A stretch of DNA of 64,000 nt from Sulfuricaulis limicola. Lineage in GTDB: Bacteria > Pseudomonadota > Gammaproteobacteria > Acidiferrobacterales > Sulfurifustaceae. The notes below the pieces were generated by a model, which made no database searches, had not been told where the DNA came from, and saw nothing but the letters and a program-made list of their open reading frames with translations. The stretch spans positions 372,001-436,000 of the forward strand of contig NZ_AP014879.1 in the NCBI RefSeq assembly GCF_002355735.1, given 5' to 3'. Within the stretch, counting starts at the first letter, position 1, and each line of letters starts with the position of its first letter. The position numbers and the translations under genes are program-made. This document shows, one piece after another, positions 63,883 to 64,000 of the stretch.

Positions 63883-64000
63883 GTGCGCTTCCAATACGAT
63901 CCTGCAAAAGCCGTAAGTAATCTGAGAAAGCACGGGGTTTCCTTTGCGGACGCCGAAGGTGTGTTTTATGACCCGCTGGCGATCCATCGGCTGGAACCGG
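63883..64000 (+). CDS. brnT: Gene cassette 2: BrnT-family toxin, N-terminal part
   Basis: A GTG-started frame runs off the right edge after 39 codons. The visible residues MRFQYDPAKAVSNLRKHGVS and ADAEGVFYDPLAIHRLE match the start of BrnT (DUF497) ribonuclease toxins, which have the pattern DPxKaxxNlxKHGvsF. The antitoxin brnA would be expected just outside the window. The cassette starts at GTTAGCC 63824. Confidence 0.85.
   Translation, partial: MRFQYDPAKAVSNLRKHGVSFADAEGVFYDPLAIHRLEP

Overview
The window is a dense, high-GC bacterial chromosome segment. It most likely comes from a gammaproteobacterium close to environmental autotroph or sulfur-oxidiser lineages. The lineage call is inferred from the MSHA pilus locus, the BioF-BioH-BioC-BioD order, the caa3-type oxidase cluster, a LexA of E. 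coli type and the glyoxylate genes; no rRNA or tRNA is present to confirm it. Genes are tightly packed, with many 4-base ATGA or GTGA overlaps.

Layout: 1-975 is the end of an O-antigen-ligase/Wzy-like glycosylation protein. 1202-24972 is a very large MSHA-type (type IV) pilus locus. It runs mshE-mshG, a MshB-like prepilin, the major pilin mshA with a terminator behind it, then two successive minor-prepilin sets in the same FimT/MshD/MshO/MshP order. The first set ends in a 554-aa secreted protein; the second is followed by an ECF sigma/putative anti-sigma pair and a giant MshQ. The locus then continues with mshI-pilN-mshJ-mshK-mshL-mshM-mshN. MshE carries the tandem c-di-GMP-binding motif.

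25052-29400 holds comF facing a bioF-bioH-bioC-bioD operon, with a candidate BirA operator between them. 29625-40264 is a cytochrome c oxidase region: DUF2244, coxB (fused to cytochrome c), coxA, a 38-aa membrane peptide, ctaG, coxC, DUF2909, SURF1, an SCO-like protein, ctaA, ctaB, SCO1, then a peroxiredoxin and a VIT1-type transporter.

40270-46296 has a cereblon-like CULT-domain protein with a FIST sensor, corA, and a stressosome-like module (diguanylate cyclase, RsbT/RsbX fusion, RsbR, RsbS-like). 46538-59352 combines a HerA-like ATPase, an aminotransferase, an IclR regulator and a divergent glyoxylate pathway (gcl, hyi, glxR, glcF) with a tripartite tricarboxylate transporter (tctC, tctB, tctA). 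The intergenic gaps here are filled with dispersed palindromic repeats.

The right end (59528-64000) has a cytidylate-kinase-like/BON protein, a small conserved-looking protein, a YebC-family regulator and lexA. It ends in an integron: an integron-type integrase immediately upstream of, and co-directional with, lexA; a near-consensus LexA box in the intI promoter; an attI-like junction; one complete cassette with a well-formed 65-bp attC; and the start of a second cassette encoding a BrnT-like toxin. The intI-lexA operon under one SOS box is the most unusual arrangement seen here.
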